Below, piece by piece: positions 51,309 through 60,271 of a stretch of 61,325 nucleotides of DNA. Below the pieces are notes generated by a model. That model made no database searches. It had not been told where the DNA came from and saw only the letters and a program-made list of their open reading frames with translations. Source of the DNA: Alphaproteobacteria bacterium (lineage in GTDB: Bacteria > Pseudomonadota > Alphaproteobacteria > Puniceispirillales > UBA1172); NCBI GenBank assembly GCA_021296375.1, contig JAGWAQ010000002.1:1366-62690 (forward strand). Reading direction: 5' to 3'. The position numbers and the translations under genes were made by a program. The stretch's first letter is position 1. Each line of letters opens with the position of its first letter.

Positions 51309-51815
51309 ATGGCTAAAGACAAGAACGTTGAAGAATTTAACGCTGACGATTTCGTGGTTTATCCAACCCATGGCGTGGGTCGGATTCTCGGCACCGAGCA
51401 AAACACCATTGCCGGCATGTCGATCGATATGCTGATCGTCCGTTTTGAGCAGGACCGCATGACCCTGCGTGTGCCGCTTGAAAAGGCCCGCAGCCTTGGT
51501 CTGCGCACCTTGTCGTCGAAAAAGCAAATGGACGAAGCCATCACCACCCTGAAGGGCAAGGCGCGGGTGCGCCGCGACATGTGGTCCAAACGCGCCAAGC
51601 AGTATGACGACAAAATCCGTTCCGGGGATCCGGTTTCCATCGCTGAAGTTGTCCGTGACCTGCGTCGCCGCACCAATCAGTCCGAACAGTCCTATTCCGA
51701 ACGCCAGATGTACCAGGCCGCGCTCGAACGCCTGGCCCGTGAATTCGCGGCGATCGAAAAGATTGATCAGGATGCCGCCGCCGTGAAGCTCGAAAACCTC
51801 ATGGACGCGGCGTAA
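51309..51815 (+). CDS. carD: CarD-family RNA polymerase-binding regulator
   Basis: CarD/CdnL proteins bind the RNA polymerase beta subunit and stabilise open promoter complexes, often at rRNA promoters. The 168 residues have the N-terminal RNAP-interaction domain (FVVYPTHGVGRILGTEQNTIAG...) and a helical DNA-contacting C-terminal domain (MWSKRAKQYDDKIRSGDPVSIAEVVRDLRRR, SERQMYQAALERLAREFAAIE). The order fdxA-carD-rpoH is common in this class. Confidence 0.95.
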   Translation: MAKDKNVEEFNADDFVVYPTHGVGRILGTEQNTIAGMSIDMLIVRFEQDRMTLRVPLEKARSLGLRTLSSKKQMDEAITTLKGKARVRRDMWSKRAKQYDDKIRSGDPVSIAEVVRDLRRRTNQSEQSYSERQMYQAALERLAREFAAIEKIDQDAAAVKLENLMDAA

Positions 51816-51843
51816 AAAGGGGGCTGGCCCCGGCAATTGAATA

Positions 51844-51866
51844 AAAATTAACAAAATGTTAATTTT
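51844..51866. promoter_or_regulatory. Perfect AT-rich palindrome between carD and the sigma-factor gene
   Basis: AAAATTAACA (51844-51853) and TGTTAATTTT (51857-51866) are exact complements around AAA. It lies 28 bases after carD and about 95 before the sigma-factor start. It could be a weak terminator or an operator. Confidence 0.55.
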
Positions 51867-51959
51867 AGGGTTGAAAGGTGGATTGCCCGCCCCAGTTTAT
51901 GAAAATAGCCATAATAGTTCATAATAATAAAATATGGTGTTTGCTGGGGAGTTAGCGCC

Positions 51960-52838
51960 ATGGATGACAGAAACGAAACATTAAAATCTGATAACCGGTA
52001 TATCCGGCAGATTATGAAGCAGGACCTGCTGGAGCGTGACGATGAGCACAAGCTGGCGCTGGCCTGGCGCGACCATGAAGATGAACGCGCGTTGCATCGT
52101 CTTGTCCTGGCTTATTCTCGCCTTGTGGTGAGCATTGCCTCGAAATTCCGTCATTACGGCCTGCCGCTTGGTGATTTGATCCAGGAAGGCAATATCGGCA
52201 TCATGCAAGCCGCCAGCCGCTTTGACCCTGACCGCGAAGTGCGGTTTTCCACCTATTCCGAGTGGGGGATCCGGGCGTCTATTCAGGATAACGTCCTGCG
52301 CAACTGGTCCATCGTTCGCACTGGCACGACCTCTGCCCATAAATCGCTGTTTTTCAAATTGCGCCGCTTGCGCTCGAAAATCGGTGAGGCCGAAGGCGGC
52401 ATGCTGACGGATGCCGGGCGCCAGCAGATCGCCGATACCATTGGCGTCAATGTTACTGACGTCAACCACATGGAACAACGGCTTTCCGGTGCCGACAGTT
52501 CGCTCAATGCGCCGGTTGGCGAAATGAACGAAAGCATGGCCCAGGACTTCCTGATGGATGATCGCCCGACGCCGGAACAATCGGTCACCATCTCTAAACA
52601 CGCCTCCACCTTGTCGGCATGGCTTGCTGAAGCCCTTGAAGAGCTGTCCCCGCGCGAGAAGATGATCATCATGCGCCGCCGCCTTGATGAAGATGGCGCC
52701 ACCCTTGATGAGCTGGGCCGTGATTTCGGCGTCAGCAAGGAGCGGGTCCGCCAGCTCGAAACCCGGGCGATGAACAAGATCAGGGTTAATCTTGAAGCGC
52801 GCGTGGATGACATCACCCAGCTTCCCTATCTTTCCTGA
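51960..52838 (+). CDS. rpoH: RpoH-type (sigma-32) alternative sigma factor
   Basis: The 292 residues have sigma region 2 (LVLAYSRLVVSIASKFRHYGLPLGDLIQEGNIGIMQAASRFDPDREVRFSTYSEW...) and region 4 with the HTH (LDELGRDFGVSKERVRQLETRAMNKIR). The RpoH-box area NWSIVRTGTTSAHKSLFFKLRRLRSKIG is present, so it is a heat-shock/stress-type factor and may be one of two RpoH copies. In region 2.3 the usual Trp-Trp-Ile is Trp102-Gly103-Ile, with Glu101 before it. Its upstream region is AT-rich. Confidence 0.92.
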   Translation: MDDRNETLKSDNRYIRQIMKQDLLERDDEHKLALAWRDHEDERALHRLVLAYSRLVVSIASKFRHYGLPLGDLIQEGNIGIMQAASRFDPDREVRFSTYSEWGIRASIQDNVLRNWSIVRTGTTSAHKSLFFKLRRLRSKIGEAEGGMLTDAGRQQIADTIGVNVTDVNHMEQRLSGADSSLNAPVGEMNESMAQDFLMDDRPTPEQSVTISKHASTLSAWLAEALEELSPREKMIIMRRRLDEDGATLDELGRDFGVSKERVRQLETRAMNKIRVNLEARVDDITQLPYLS

Positions 52839-52857
52839 CACTGATCTGGACTGAACA

Positions 52858-53811
52858 ATGCGATCTGTCGCCGAAGACCAGCAGCTGTTTCCACCAAGGG
52901 TGCCGCTGAACACCACGCGCCTTGAGGTTGGTGACGGTCATGATCTATATGTTGAAGAATGCGGCAACCCCGGCGGCATCCCGGTGGTTTTTCTGCATGG
53001 CGGGCCGGGGGCTGGCATCAGCGCGGTTCATCGGCGGTTGTTCGACCCTGATCTGTTTCGGGTGATCTTGTTTGACCAGCGCGGGTCGGGCCAATCGCGG
53101 CCATTTGGCGCGATCACCGCCAACACCACCCAAGACCTGATCGCTGATATGGATGTGATCCGCGCGCATTTCGGCATTGATCATTGGGTAATCTTCGGGG
53201 GGTCATGGGGGTCAACCCTTGGCCTGGCCTATGGCATCACCCACCCTGAGCGATGCCTTGGTTTTGTCCTGCGGGGGATTTTTCTCGGCACCAAGGCCGA
53301 AGTCGACTGGTTTCTCTATGACATGGGGAAATTCTACCCCGAAGCCTGGGACCGGTTTGTCCATGCCCTGCCGGAGAACGAACGCGGCGACTTGCTCGAA
53401 CATTACTTCAAACGCCTGACCGCCAGCAGCCCGTCAATCTCGATCCCCGCCGCCGAGAGCTGGTCCGCCTATGAAAATTCCTGCGCCACCCTGCGGGCGG
53501 AAATTCGTGGCGGCGGCGGGCGGATGGCGGTGTCCCTGGCGACGCTTGAGGCCCATTACTTCCGCAACAACTGTTTCCTTGAAGACGGGTTCATCCTCAA
53601 TAATATGGATCGCATTGCCCATCTGCCGGCGGTGGTGGTGCAAGGGCGCCATGATGTCATCTGCCCGCCGGTCACCGCCTCTGACCTTGTCAAAGCCTGG
53701 CCTGACGCGGAATTGAAAATGGTGGATAACGCCGGGCATTCGGCCCTTGAGCCTGGGATTCTGCAGGAATTGCTGTCGGGCCTTCGCCGTATTGCCCATA
53801 AAGTCAGCTGA
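52858..53811 (+). CDS. pip: Proline iminopeptidase
   Basis: This alpha/beta hydrolase of peptidase family S33 removes N-terminal proline from peptides. The 317 residues show the oxyanion segment FLHGGPGAG, the FDQRGSGQSRP block, the nucleophile in IFGGSWGSTLGLAYGITHPE, the Asp in GRHDVICPP and the His in NAGHSALEPG. It begins 19 bases after the sigma factor gene and could be co-transcribed. Confidence 0.95.
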   Translation: MRSVAEDQQLFPPRVPLNTTRLEVGDGHDLYVEECGNPGGIPVVFLHGGPGAGISAVHRRLFDPDLFRVILFDQRGSGQSRPFGAITANTTQDLIADMDVIRAHFGIDHWVIFGGSWGSTLGLAYGITHPERCLGFVLRGIFLGTKAEVDWFLYDMGKFYPEAWDRFVHALPENERGDLLEHYFKRLTASSPSISIPAAESWSAYENSCATLRAEIRGGGGRMAVSLATLEAHYFRNNCFLEDGFILNNMDRIAHLPAVVVQGRHDVICPPVTASDLVKAWPDAELKMVDNAGHSALEPGILQELLSGLRRIAHKVS

Positions 53812-53904
53812 TCATTCGCCGAAACCGGGGCTTGCCCTTCTGGTGCAATCGGCGGATAATTATCACCGATAAGTTGCATCAGGCCAGCAGGAGACCCGGT
53901 CAAT

Positions 53905-54378
53905 ATGGCGACAGACCGCAACACCAGCATCACCAACAACAACGCTGTTGATCGCCATGTCGGCAAGCGCATCCGCATGCGCCGCACCTTGATGGGGATG
54001 ACCCAGAATCAGCTGGCGGAATTGCTGCAATTGACGTTCCAGCAGGTGCAAAAATACGAACGCGGGGCCAATCGCGTCAGCGCATCGCGGCTTTGGGATT
54101 TGAGCCAGATCCTCGATGTTGAGGTGGGGTATTTCTATGAAGACATGCCGCCGGACATCAAATCCGCCTCGCCGCGGCAACTGGCGCGGCAAGTCGCCCG
54201 GCGCGGACAGGGGGCGGCATTGCCCGAATGGCAAGGTGACCCTATGGCAAGGCGGGAAACCATTGAATTGGTGCGGAGTTATTACTTGATCAAAGAGCCA
54301 CAACTCCGTAAGAAAATGGCACATATGATCAAGTCTGTGGCATCATCACTGGATCAGGCTACGGATGAAAAGGAGTAA
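53905..54378 (+). CDS. XRE-family helix-turn-helix regulator
   Basis: The 157 residues carry an N-terminal Cro/CI-type HTH (about 19-75): VGKRIRMRRTLMGMTQNQLAELLQLTFQQVQKYERGANRVSASRLWDLSQIL, then a C-terminal region without a clear ligand domain, ending in a helical segment (ELVRSYYLIKEPQLRKKMAHMIKSVA). Such regulators are common as chromosomal genes in alphaproteobacteria. Its targets are unknown. xseB follows three bases after the stop. Confidence 0.9.
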   Translation: MATDRNTSITNNNAVDRHVGKRIRMRRTLMGMTQNQLAELLQLTFQQVQKYERGANRVSASRLWDLSQILDVEVGYFYEDMPPDIKSASPRQLARQVARRGQGAALPEWQGDPMARRETIELVRSYYLIKEPQLRKKMAHMIKSVASSLDQATDEKE

Positions 54379-54381
54379 GCC

Positions 54382-54624
54382 ATGACATCACCGGACACAT
54401 CGCTCAGTTTTGAAGATGCGCTGAAGGAACTGGAGGCCATTGTCGACAAGCTCGAACGCGGTGAGGTTTCCCTCGACGATGCGGTGGCGGCCTATGAGCG
54501 CGGCTCTGAGCTGAAAAAGCAATGCCAGGCGCGGCTTGATGAAGCGCGGCTTAAGGTTGATAAAATCCGTGCCGCGAAAGCTTCCCCTGAGGTCGACGGC
54601 TCGGCGCCGTTTGACGCCGAATAA
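54382..54624 (+). CDS. xseB: Exodeoxyribonuclease VII small subunit
   Basis: The 80-residue XseB binds XseA and is needed for ExoVII activity on single-stranded DNA. The family helix pair is clear: LSFEDALKELEAIVDKLERGEVSLDDAVAAYERGSELKKQCQARLDEARLKVDKI. It opens the classic xseB-ispA-dxs-tlyA set. Confidence 0.95.
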   Translation: MTSPDTSLSFEDALKELEAIVDKLERGEVSLDDAVAAYERGSELKKQCQARLDEARLKVDKIRAAKASPEVDGSAPFDAE

Positions 54625-54628
54625 CCTG

Positions 54629-55528
54629 ATGTTCACCGACCAGTTGAACGCTGACGCGGCGGCGGTGGAAGCCGAACTTGCCGCTCGATTTGACGCCCTG
54701 CGAAAAGGCGCCGCCCCGCGGCTTGCTGCGGCCATGTCCTATGCCGCAATGGCTGGCGGAAAACGTCTGCGCGCGGCGCTGGTGCTGGGGGCATCACGCC
54801 TGGCTGCGGGCGGCGATTGCGGCGGGGCCATCAATGTCGCGGCGGCTTTTGAATGCCTGCATGCCTATTCTCTTATTCATGATGATCTGCCGGCGATGGA
54901 TGACGCCGAAACCCGTCGCGGCAAACCGTCATGTCATCTTGAATTTGATGAGGCGACGGCGATTCTGGCAGGGGATGCGCTCCAGACCATGGCGTTTGAG
55001 CTGCTCGCCAGCCCTGATACCCATGATGACGGCGCGGTGCGCGCCGGGCTGGTGATGGATCTTGCCACCGCGTCCGGTGTTGCGGGAATGGCGGGGGGGC
55101 AAATGCTCGACCTTGAAGCTGAAACCCGCCGTTTTGACCTTGATGAAACCCGCGCCATGCAAGCGCTCAAGACAGGGGCCTTGATCAAGGCGTCGGCGGT
55201 GGCGGGGGGACGTGTTGGCGGCGGCGGGGATGACCTGCTCGCGGCCCTGGCTAATTACGCCGATCGCATTGGGCTGGCGTTCCAGATCGCCGATGATCTG
55301 CTTGACCGCACCAGTGACGCCGCCGCCATGGGCAAGCCAACAGGGCGCGATGATGAGGCGGGCAAAGCCAGTTTTGTTGATCACCTGGGCATAGACGCCG
55401 CGCAAAAGGAGGCGGAACGCCTGATCGATGAGGCGAACGCGATGTTGACAACAACCGCAGGTTCTTCTGCCCCACACCTTGACTATATGCTAGAAATATC
55501 CAGTTTTATTATAAGGCGTGACCATTAA
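54629..55528 (+). CDS. ispA: Polyprenyl (farnesyl/geranyl) diphosphate synthase
   Basis: The enzyme chains isopentenyl units into farnesyl or geranylgeranyl diphosphate. From the ATG at 54629 it has 299 residues. The first Asp-rich motif is LIHDDLPAMDDAETRRGKP and the second QIADDLLDRTSD; GGKRLRAALVLGA and CLHAYSLIH are also standard. Product chain length cannot be assigned by eye. It begins four bases after xseB and feeds heme O/A side chains and quinones. Confidence 0.95.
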   Translation: MFTDQLNADAAAVEAELAARFDALRKGAAPRLAAAMSYAAMAGGKRLRAALVLGASRLAAGGDCGGAINVAAAFECLHAYSLIHDDLPAMDDAETRRGKPSCHLEFDEATAILAGDALQTMAFELLASPDTHDDGAVRAGLVMDLATASGVAGMAGGQMLDLEAETRRFDLDETRAMQALKTGALIKASAVAGGRVGGGGDDLLAALANYADRIGLAFQIADDLLDRTSDAAAMGKPTGRDDEAGKASFVDHLGIDAAQKEAERLIDEANAMLTTTAGSSAPHLDYMLEISSFIIRRDH

Positions 55529-55552
55529 TGGCCGACGTTTGAAGGAAGTGGA

Positions 55553-57463
55553 ATGAAGACCCCGTATCTCGACAAGGCCCCGACGCCTGATCTTCTCCGT
55601 GCCATGCCGGAATCCAGCATGAAAGCTGTCGCGGATGAACTGCGTGCCGAGACCATTGATACCGTCTCCCGCACCGGCGGGCATCTTGGCGCCGGGCTTG
55701 GGGTGGTGGAGCTGACGGTGGCGCTTCACTATGTCTTCAACACCCCACAGGACAAGATCATCTGGGATGTCGGGCATCAGGCCTATCCGCATAAAATCCT
55801 CACCGGTCGCCGTGATCGCATCCGCACCCTGCGCCAGCCCGGGGGCTTGTCGGGGTTCACGAAACGCGATGAGTCGGAATACGACCCGTTTGGCGCGGCC
55901 CATTCCTCGACCTCTATTTCCGCTGGCCTCGGCATGGCGGTGGGGCGCGATTTGAAGGGCCAGTCCAACAATGTCATCTCGGTCATTGGTGACGGCTCGA
56001 TGAGCGCCGGCATGGCCTATGAAGCGATGAATAACGCGGGCGCCATGAACTCCAAGATGATCGTTATCCTGAACGATAATGACATGTCGATTGCCCCGGC
56101 GGTGGGGGCGTTGTCGTCTTACCTTGGCCAGTTGATCTCATCACGGCCGTTTCATTCGATCCGCGAATTGGCGAAACAAGTGGCCAGCCGCTTTCCGGCG
56201 GAAATTGAACGCACCGCAAAACGAGCCGAAGAAATGGCCCGTGGTTTTGTCGGCGGCTCAACGATTTTCTCGCAGCTCGGGTTTTTCTACATCGGCCCTG
56301 TTGATGGCCATGACCTCGACCAGCTGCTGCCTATTCTGAAAAACCTTCGTGACGGCGATCAAGGCGGGCCTATCCTGCTCCATGTGGTGACGGAAAAAGG
56401 CCGCGGTCATCCGTTTGGCAAGGAAAGCGGCGAGAAATACCACGCCGTGCCGAAATTCGATGTCATCACCGGCGAAGAGAAAAAACCTGTGTCCAACGCC
56501 GTCAGCTATACCGGCGCCTTTGCCCAGCAATTGATTCGCGAAGCGGAAGCCGATGACAAGATCGTCGCCGTCACCGCCGCCATGCCGTCAGGCACGGGCA
56601 TCAATAAATTTGCGGAACGTTTTCCCGACCGCAGTTTTGATGTCGGGATTGCCGAACAACATGGAGTCACCTTTGCCGCCGGACTGGCGACTGAAGGCTT
56701 CAAGCCGTTTTGTGCGATTTATTCAACCTTCCTGCAACGCGGCTATGACCAGGTCGTGCATGATGTTGCGCTCCAGAACCTGCCGGTGCGATTTGCGATC
56801 GACCGCGCCGGGGTGGTGGGGGCCGATGGCGCCACCCATGCTGGCGCTTATGACTTGACCTACCTGTGTTGCCTGCCGGGGATGGTGGTGATGGCCCCGT
56901 CGGATGAGGCGGAGCTGTCGATTGCCGTGGCCACCGCCGCGCAGATCGATGATGCGCCTTCGGCGTTCCGCTATCCACGGGGGGAAGGGGTTGGCGTGCC
57001 TATCCCCGAGCAGATCACCCCTTATGAGATTGGCAAGGGCCGTATTGTGCGGGGCGGTGAACGTCTGGCCATTCTGTCGCTGGGGACACGGCTTGCTGAT
57101 GCCCTCAAGGCGGCCGATACCCTTGAGGACGCGGGCGCCATGATCACCGTTGCCGATGCCCGTTTCGCCAAGCCGATCGACGCTGATCTGATCACCCGCC
57201 TGCTGCGTGACCACGACAGCCTGATGGTGGTGGAAGAAGGCAGCGCTGGCGGGTTTGCCGCCCATGTCATGCAGTTCATTCACAACCACGGGCTTGCTGA
57301 CCAGGGCAAGGCGATTCGTGTCCTGACCTTGCCGGACCGCATGATTGACCACAATTCCCAGGACGCTCAACTGGCGGAAGCGGGGCTTGATGCCGCCGCT
57401 ATGGTGTCGACGGCCGCCGGTCTGCTGGGGCTTGATGCCGCCAAGATCAGCGCCGCCCGATAA
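55553..57463 (+). CDS. dxs: 1-deoxy-D-xylulose-5-phosphate synthase
   Basis: Dxs condenses pyruvate and glyceraldehyde-3-phosphate, the first step of the isoprenoid pathway that IspH finishes. The 636 residues show the TPP motif GDGSMSAGMAYEAMNNAG, HPFGKESGEKYHAVPKF, the transketolase-like GIAEQHGVTFAAGLATEG and FAIDRAGVVGADGATHAG, and the C-terminal domain with VVEEGSAGGFAAHVM. GAAGGAAGTGGA precedes the ATG. Confidence 0.97.
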   Translation: MKTPYLDKAPTPDLLRAMPESSMKAVADELRAETIDTVSRTGGHLGAGLGVVELTVALHYVFNTPQDKIIWDVGHQAYPHKILTGRRDRIRTLRQPGGLSGFTKRDESEYDPFGAAHSSTSISAGLGMAVGRDLKGQSNNVISVIGDGSMSAGMAYEAMNNAGAMNSKMIVILNDNDMSIAPAVGALSSYLGQLISSRPFHSIRELAKQVASRFPAEIERTAKRAEEMARGFVGGSTIFSQLGFFYIGPVDGHDLDQLLPILKNLRDGDQGGPILLHVVTEKGRGHPFGKESGEKYHAVPKFDVITGEEKKPVSNAVSYTGAFAQQLIREAEADDKIVAVTAAMPSGTGINKFAERFPDRSFDVGIAEQHGVTFAAGLATEGFKPFCAIYSTFLQRGYDQVVHDVALQNLPVRFAIDRAGVVGADGATHAGAYDLTYLCCLPGMVVMAPSDEAELSIAVATAAQIDDAPSAFRYPRGEGVGVPIPEQITPYEIGKGRIVRGGERLAILSLGTRLADALKAADTLEDAGAMITVADARFAKPIDADLITRLLRDHDSLMVVEEGSAGGFAAHVMQFIHNHGLADQGKAIRVLTLPDRMIDHNSQDAQLAEAGLDAAAMVSTAAGLLGLDAAKISAAR

Positions 57464-57470
57464 CCCCGTC

Positions 57471-58289
57471 ATGACGGACCACCCCGACGACACAGCGCAT
57501 CAATCTTCCCCTGCGAAACCCGCTTCCGTAAAACCGGCCAAAAAGGAACGGCTGGATGTGCTGGTTCATGCCCGCGGGCTGGCCCCCAGCCGCGAAAAAG
57601 CCCAGGCGATGATCATCGCTGGCATGGTGCTGTCGGGGGATCAACGCCTGACCAAGCCCGGGGTGAAAATCGCCAGTGATGCCGAATTGCGCGTCAAGGG
57701 CAAGATGCATCCCTATGTTTCGCGCGGCGGGCTTAAGCTTGCGGCGGCGTTTGATCATTACGATGGCCTGATGGCAACGGGCTTTACGGCGATTGATGTT
57801 GGCGCCAGCACCGGCGGGTTCACCGATGTCATGCTGCGCCACGGCGCGGCGAAAGTTTTTGCGGTTGATGTCGGCCATGGCCAGCTCGACTGGGCCTTGC
57901 GGAGCGATGACCGCGTCGTGGTGATGGAGAAAACCAACGCCCGCTACCTGACGGCGGAAGATATCCCTGACGTGATCGATATGGTGGTCTGCGACGCGTC
58001 CTTCATCTCGCTCAAGAAAGTGCTGCCCGCCAGCATGGCGCTGGCGCGTGAAGGGGCGGTGCTGGCGGCGTTGATCAAGCCGCAATTTGAAGTCGGTCGT
58101 GCTGATGTTGGCAAGGGCGGGGTGGTGCGTGATCCGGCGCTTCATCAAGCGGTGCAGGATGATATTGCCGCCTGGCTGGCCGAAGACATGGGCTGGCAGG
58201 TGCGTGGCATCGTGCCGTCGCCCATCACCGGCCCTGAAGGCAATAAGGAATTTATTATTGTCGCGGATAAACCTGTGATCACGCCCTGA
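57471..58289 (+). CDS. tlyA: TlyA-family rRNA 2'-O-methyltransferase (hemolysin A-like)
   Basis: From the ATG at 57471 the product is 272 residues: a low-complexity N-terminus, an S4 domain (ERLDVLVHARGLAPSREKAQAMIIAGMVLSGDQRL) and an FtsJ-like methyltransferase domain (AIDVGASTGGFTDVMLRHGAAKVFAVDVGHGQLDWALR, then VCDASFISLKKVLP and LIKPQFEVG). TlyA methylates rRNA in mycobacteria; the same here is inferred. It starts eight bases after dxs. It converges with aroC. Confidence 0.94.
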   Translation: MTDHPDDTAHQSSPAKPASVKPAKKERLDVLVHARGLAPSREKAQAMIIAGMVLSGDQRLTKPGVKIASDAELRVKGKMHPYVSRGGLKLAAAFDHYDGLMATGFTAIDVGASTGGFTDVMLRHGAAKVFAVDVGHGQLDWALRSDDRVVVMEKTNARYLTAEDIPDVIDMVVCDASFISLKKVLPASMALAREGAVLAALIKPQFEVGRADVGKGGVVRDPALHQAVQDDIAAWLAEDMGWQVRGIVPSPITGPEGNKEFIIVADKPVITP

Positions 58290-58290
58290 T

Positions 58291-59388
58291 TCAGGAAGAG
58301 ATCGGCCCGCATTGCGCGTCGTGGCGCATCAACTGGTCGGCCAGCACAATCGCCATCATGGCTTCGCCAATCGGCACCGCGCGGATGCCCACGCAAGGGT
58401 CATGGCGGCCCTTGGTGATGACGTCTTTTTCCGCCCCGCTGTCATCAATTGATTGCCGCGGGGTGAGGATCGATGAGGTGGGCTTGACGACAAATCGCGC
58501 CACCACGTCCTGACCGCTGGAAATGCCGCCGAGAACGCCGCCGGCATGATTGCTGAGGAATACCGGCTTGCCGTCCTCCCCCATGCGCATTTCATCCCCG
58601 GCTTCGGTGCCGGGGATATGGGCAAGGTCAAAGCCACTGCCGATCTCAACACCTTTGACGGCATTGATCGACATCATGGCGGAGGCCAGTTCAGCATCAA
58701 GCTTGCCGTAAATCGGCCCCCCCAGCCCTGGCGGGACACCTTCGGCAACAACCTCGATCACCGCGCCAGCGGATGACCCCGCCTTGCGGGTGTCATCAAG
58801 AAACTCTTCCCAGACCGGCACGATTGCCGCATCAGGGCTGAAAAACGGGTTGCTGCGGGTGTTTTGCCAGTCGATGTTGTCGCGGTTGATCTTGTGGGGA
58901 CCGATTTGCACCACCGCCCCTTTGATCTTGAGGGATGAGCTGAACCGAGCTTCCAGCACTTTCATGGCGACCGCACCAGCGGCAACCCGTGAGGCGGTTT
59001 CCCGCGCCGATGACCGGCCGCCGCCGCGATAATCGCGAATGCCGTATTTTTCGATATAGGTGTAATCGGCATGGCCGGGGCGATAGGTGTTGGCGATCTC
59101 GCCATAATCTTTTGACCGCTGATCGGTGTTTTCGATCATCAGCATGACCGGCGTGCCGGTGGTCTTGCCGTTAAAGACCCCCGACAGAATCTTGACCTGA
59201 TCGGCTTCCTTGCGCTGGGTCACAAAGCGCGACGTGCCCGGCTTGCGGCGATCCAGATAAGGCTGGATATCCGCTTCGCTCAAATCGAGCAGGGGCGGCA
59301 CCCCATCAACGATACAGCCAATGGCAGGGCCATGACTTTCACCGAAGGTGGTGAAGCGGAATAAAGTGCCGAAACTGTTGTCAGCCAT
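58291..59388 (-). CDS. aroC: Chorismate synthase
   Basis: AroC makes chorismate with reduced FMN, the last shared step of aromatic synthesis. The 365 residues begin NSFGTLFRFTTFGESHGPAIGCIVDGVP and include RRKPGTSRFVTQRKE, the conserved RPGHADYTYIEKYGIRDYRGGGRSSARETASRVAAGA and the C-terminal FVVKPTSSILTPRQSID and RHDPCVGIRAVPI. It is 15 bases downstream of fabI on the same strand, so it is likely co-transcribed. Confidence 0.97.
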   Translation of the reverse strand: MADNSFGTLFRFTTFGESHGPAIGCIVDGVPPLLDLSEADIQPYLDRRKPGTSRFVTQRKEADQVKILSGVFNGKTTGTPVMLMIENTDQRSKDYGEIANTYRPGHADYTYIEKYGIRDYRGGGRSSARETASRVAAGAVAMKVLEARFSSSLKIKGAVVQIGPHKINRDNIDWQNTRSNPFFSPDAAIVPVWEEFLDDTRKAGSSAGAVIEVVAEGVPPGLGGPIYGKLDAELASAMMSINAVKGVEIGSGFDLAHIPGTEAGDEMRMGEDGKPVFLSNHAGGVLGGISSGQDVVARFVVKPTSSILTPRQSIDDSGAEKDVITKGRHDPCVGIRAVPIGEAMMAIVLADQLMRHDAQCGPISS

Positions 59389-59403
59389 GGGGCGGCCTTT
59401 CGG

Positions 59404-60216
59404 TTAGACGGTGGTGATGTCCGGGGCATCCACCGCTTTCATGCCAACAACGTGGTAGCCGCAATCAACATGGTGGGTTTCGCCGGATACGCCGCTCGAC
59501 AAATCAGACAGAAGATAGACCCCGGCGCCGCCAACATCATCAAGGGTGACGTTGCGCTTAAGGGGGGAGTTGTATTCGTTCCATTTCAGGATATAGCGGA
59601 AATCACCGATACCTGACGCCGCCAGGGTTTTCATCGGCCCTGCCGACAGGCTGTTGACGCGAATGTTGCGCGCCCCGAGGTCGACCGCAAGGTAGCGCAC
59701 GGAGGCTTCGAGGGCGGCTTTCGCGACCCCCATGACGTTGTAATGCGGCATGACGCGTTCCGCCCCGTAATAGGTCAGGGTCAGCATTGAGCCGCCATCG
59801 TTCATGATGGCCGCCGCCCGGCGCGCGATTGAGGTGAAGGAGAAGACAGAGATATCCATGGTGTTCATGAAATTCTCACGGCTGGTGTCCACATACTGGC
59901 CCTTCAGCTCTTCCTTGTCGGAATAGGCAATGGCATGGACCAGAAAATCGATCTTCCCCCAGGTTTTTTCAAGCTCCGCGAAAACAGCATCGACACTGGC
60001 TTCGTCGGTCACGTCACAGGGCAGAACCATTGAAGAGCCAATGCCCTCGGCGAGCGGACGAACCCGCTTTTCCAGCGCGTCACCCTGATAAGTAAAAGCC
60101 AGATCAGCACCAGCGGCGGCGGCGGCGGCGGCGATGCCCCAACCGATGGAACGGTCATTGGCGACCCCCATGATGAGCCCGCGCTTACCTTCAAGAATAG
60201 TGGATGTTGTGGCCAT
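59404..60216 (-). CDS. fabI: Enoyl-ACP reductase (NADH), FabI type
   Basis: FabI completes each round of fatty-acid elongation. The 270 residues have the Rossmann start GKRGLIMGVANDRSIGWGIA, the VHAIAYSDKEELKG strand, and the catalytic Tyr159-x6-Lys166 in MPHYNVMGVAKAALE, then SLSAGPMKTLAASGI. The leader is unusual: three tandem 13-bp copies each carrying AAGGA lie directly before the ATG, and a three-unit 16-bp array lies further upstream. Confidence 0.96.
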   Translation of the reverse strand: MATTSTILEGKRGLIMGVANDRSIGWGIAAAAAAAGADLAFTYQGDALEKRVRPLAEGIGSSMVLPCDVTDEASVDAVFAELEKTWGKIDFLVHAIAYSDKEELKGQYVDTSRENFMNTMDISVFSFTSIARRAAAIMNDGGSMLTLTYYGAERVMPHYNVMGVAKAALEASVRYLAVDLGARNIRVNSLSAGPMKTLAASGIGDFRYILKWNEYNSPLKRNVTLDDVGGAGVYLLSDLSSGVSGETHHVDCGYHVVGMKAVDAPDITTV

Positions 60217-60255
60217 AATACGCTTCCTTAATACGATTCCTTAATACGCTTCCTT
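60217..60255 (-). repeat. 13-bp tandem repeat, three units, each with a Shine-Dalgarno sequence, before fabI
   Basis: On the reverse strand AAGGAAGCGTATT, AAGGAATCGTATT and AAGGAAGCGTATT stand end to end and abut the ATG at 60216. Only the last copy is at normal distance to the start. Confidence 0.95.
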
Positions 60256-60271
60256 CGGAAAAATCGACAAT

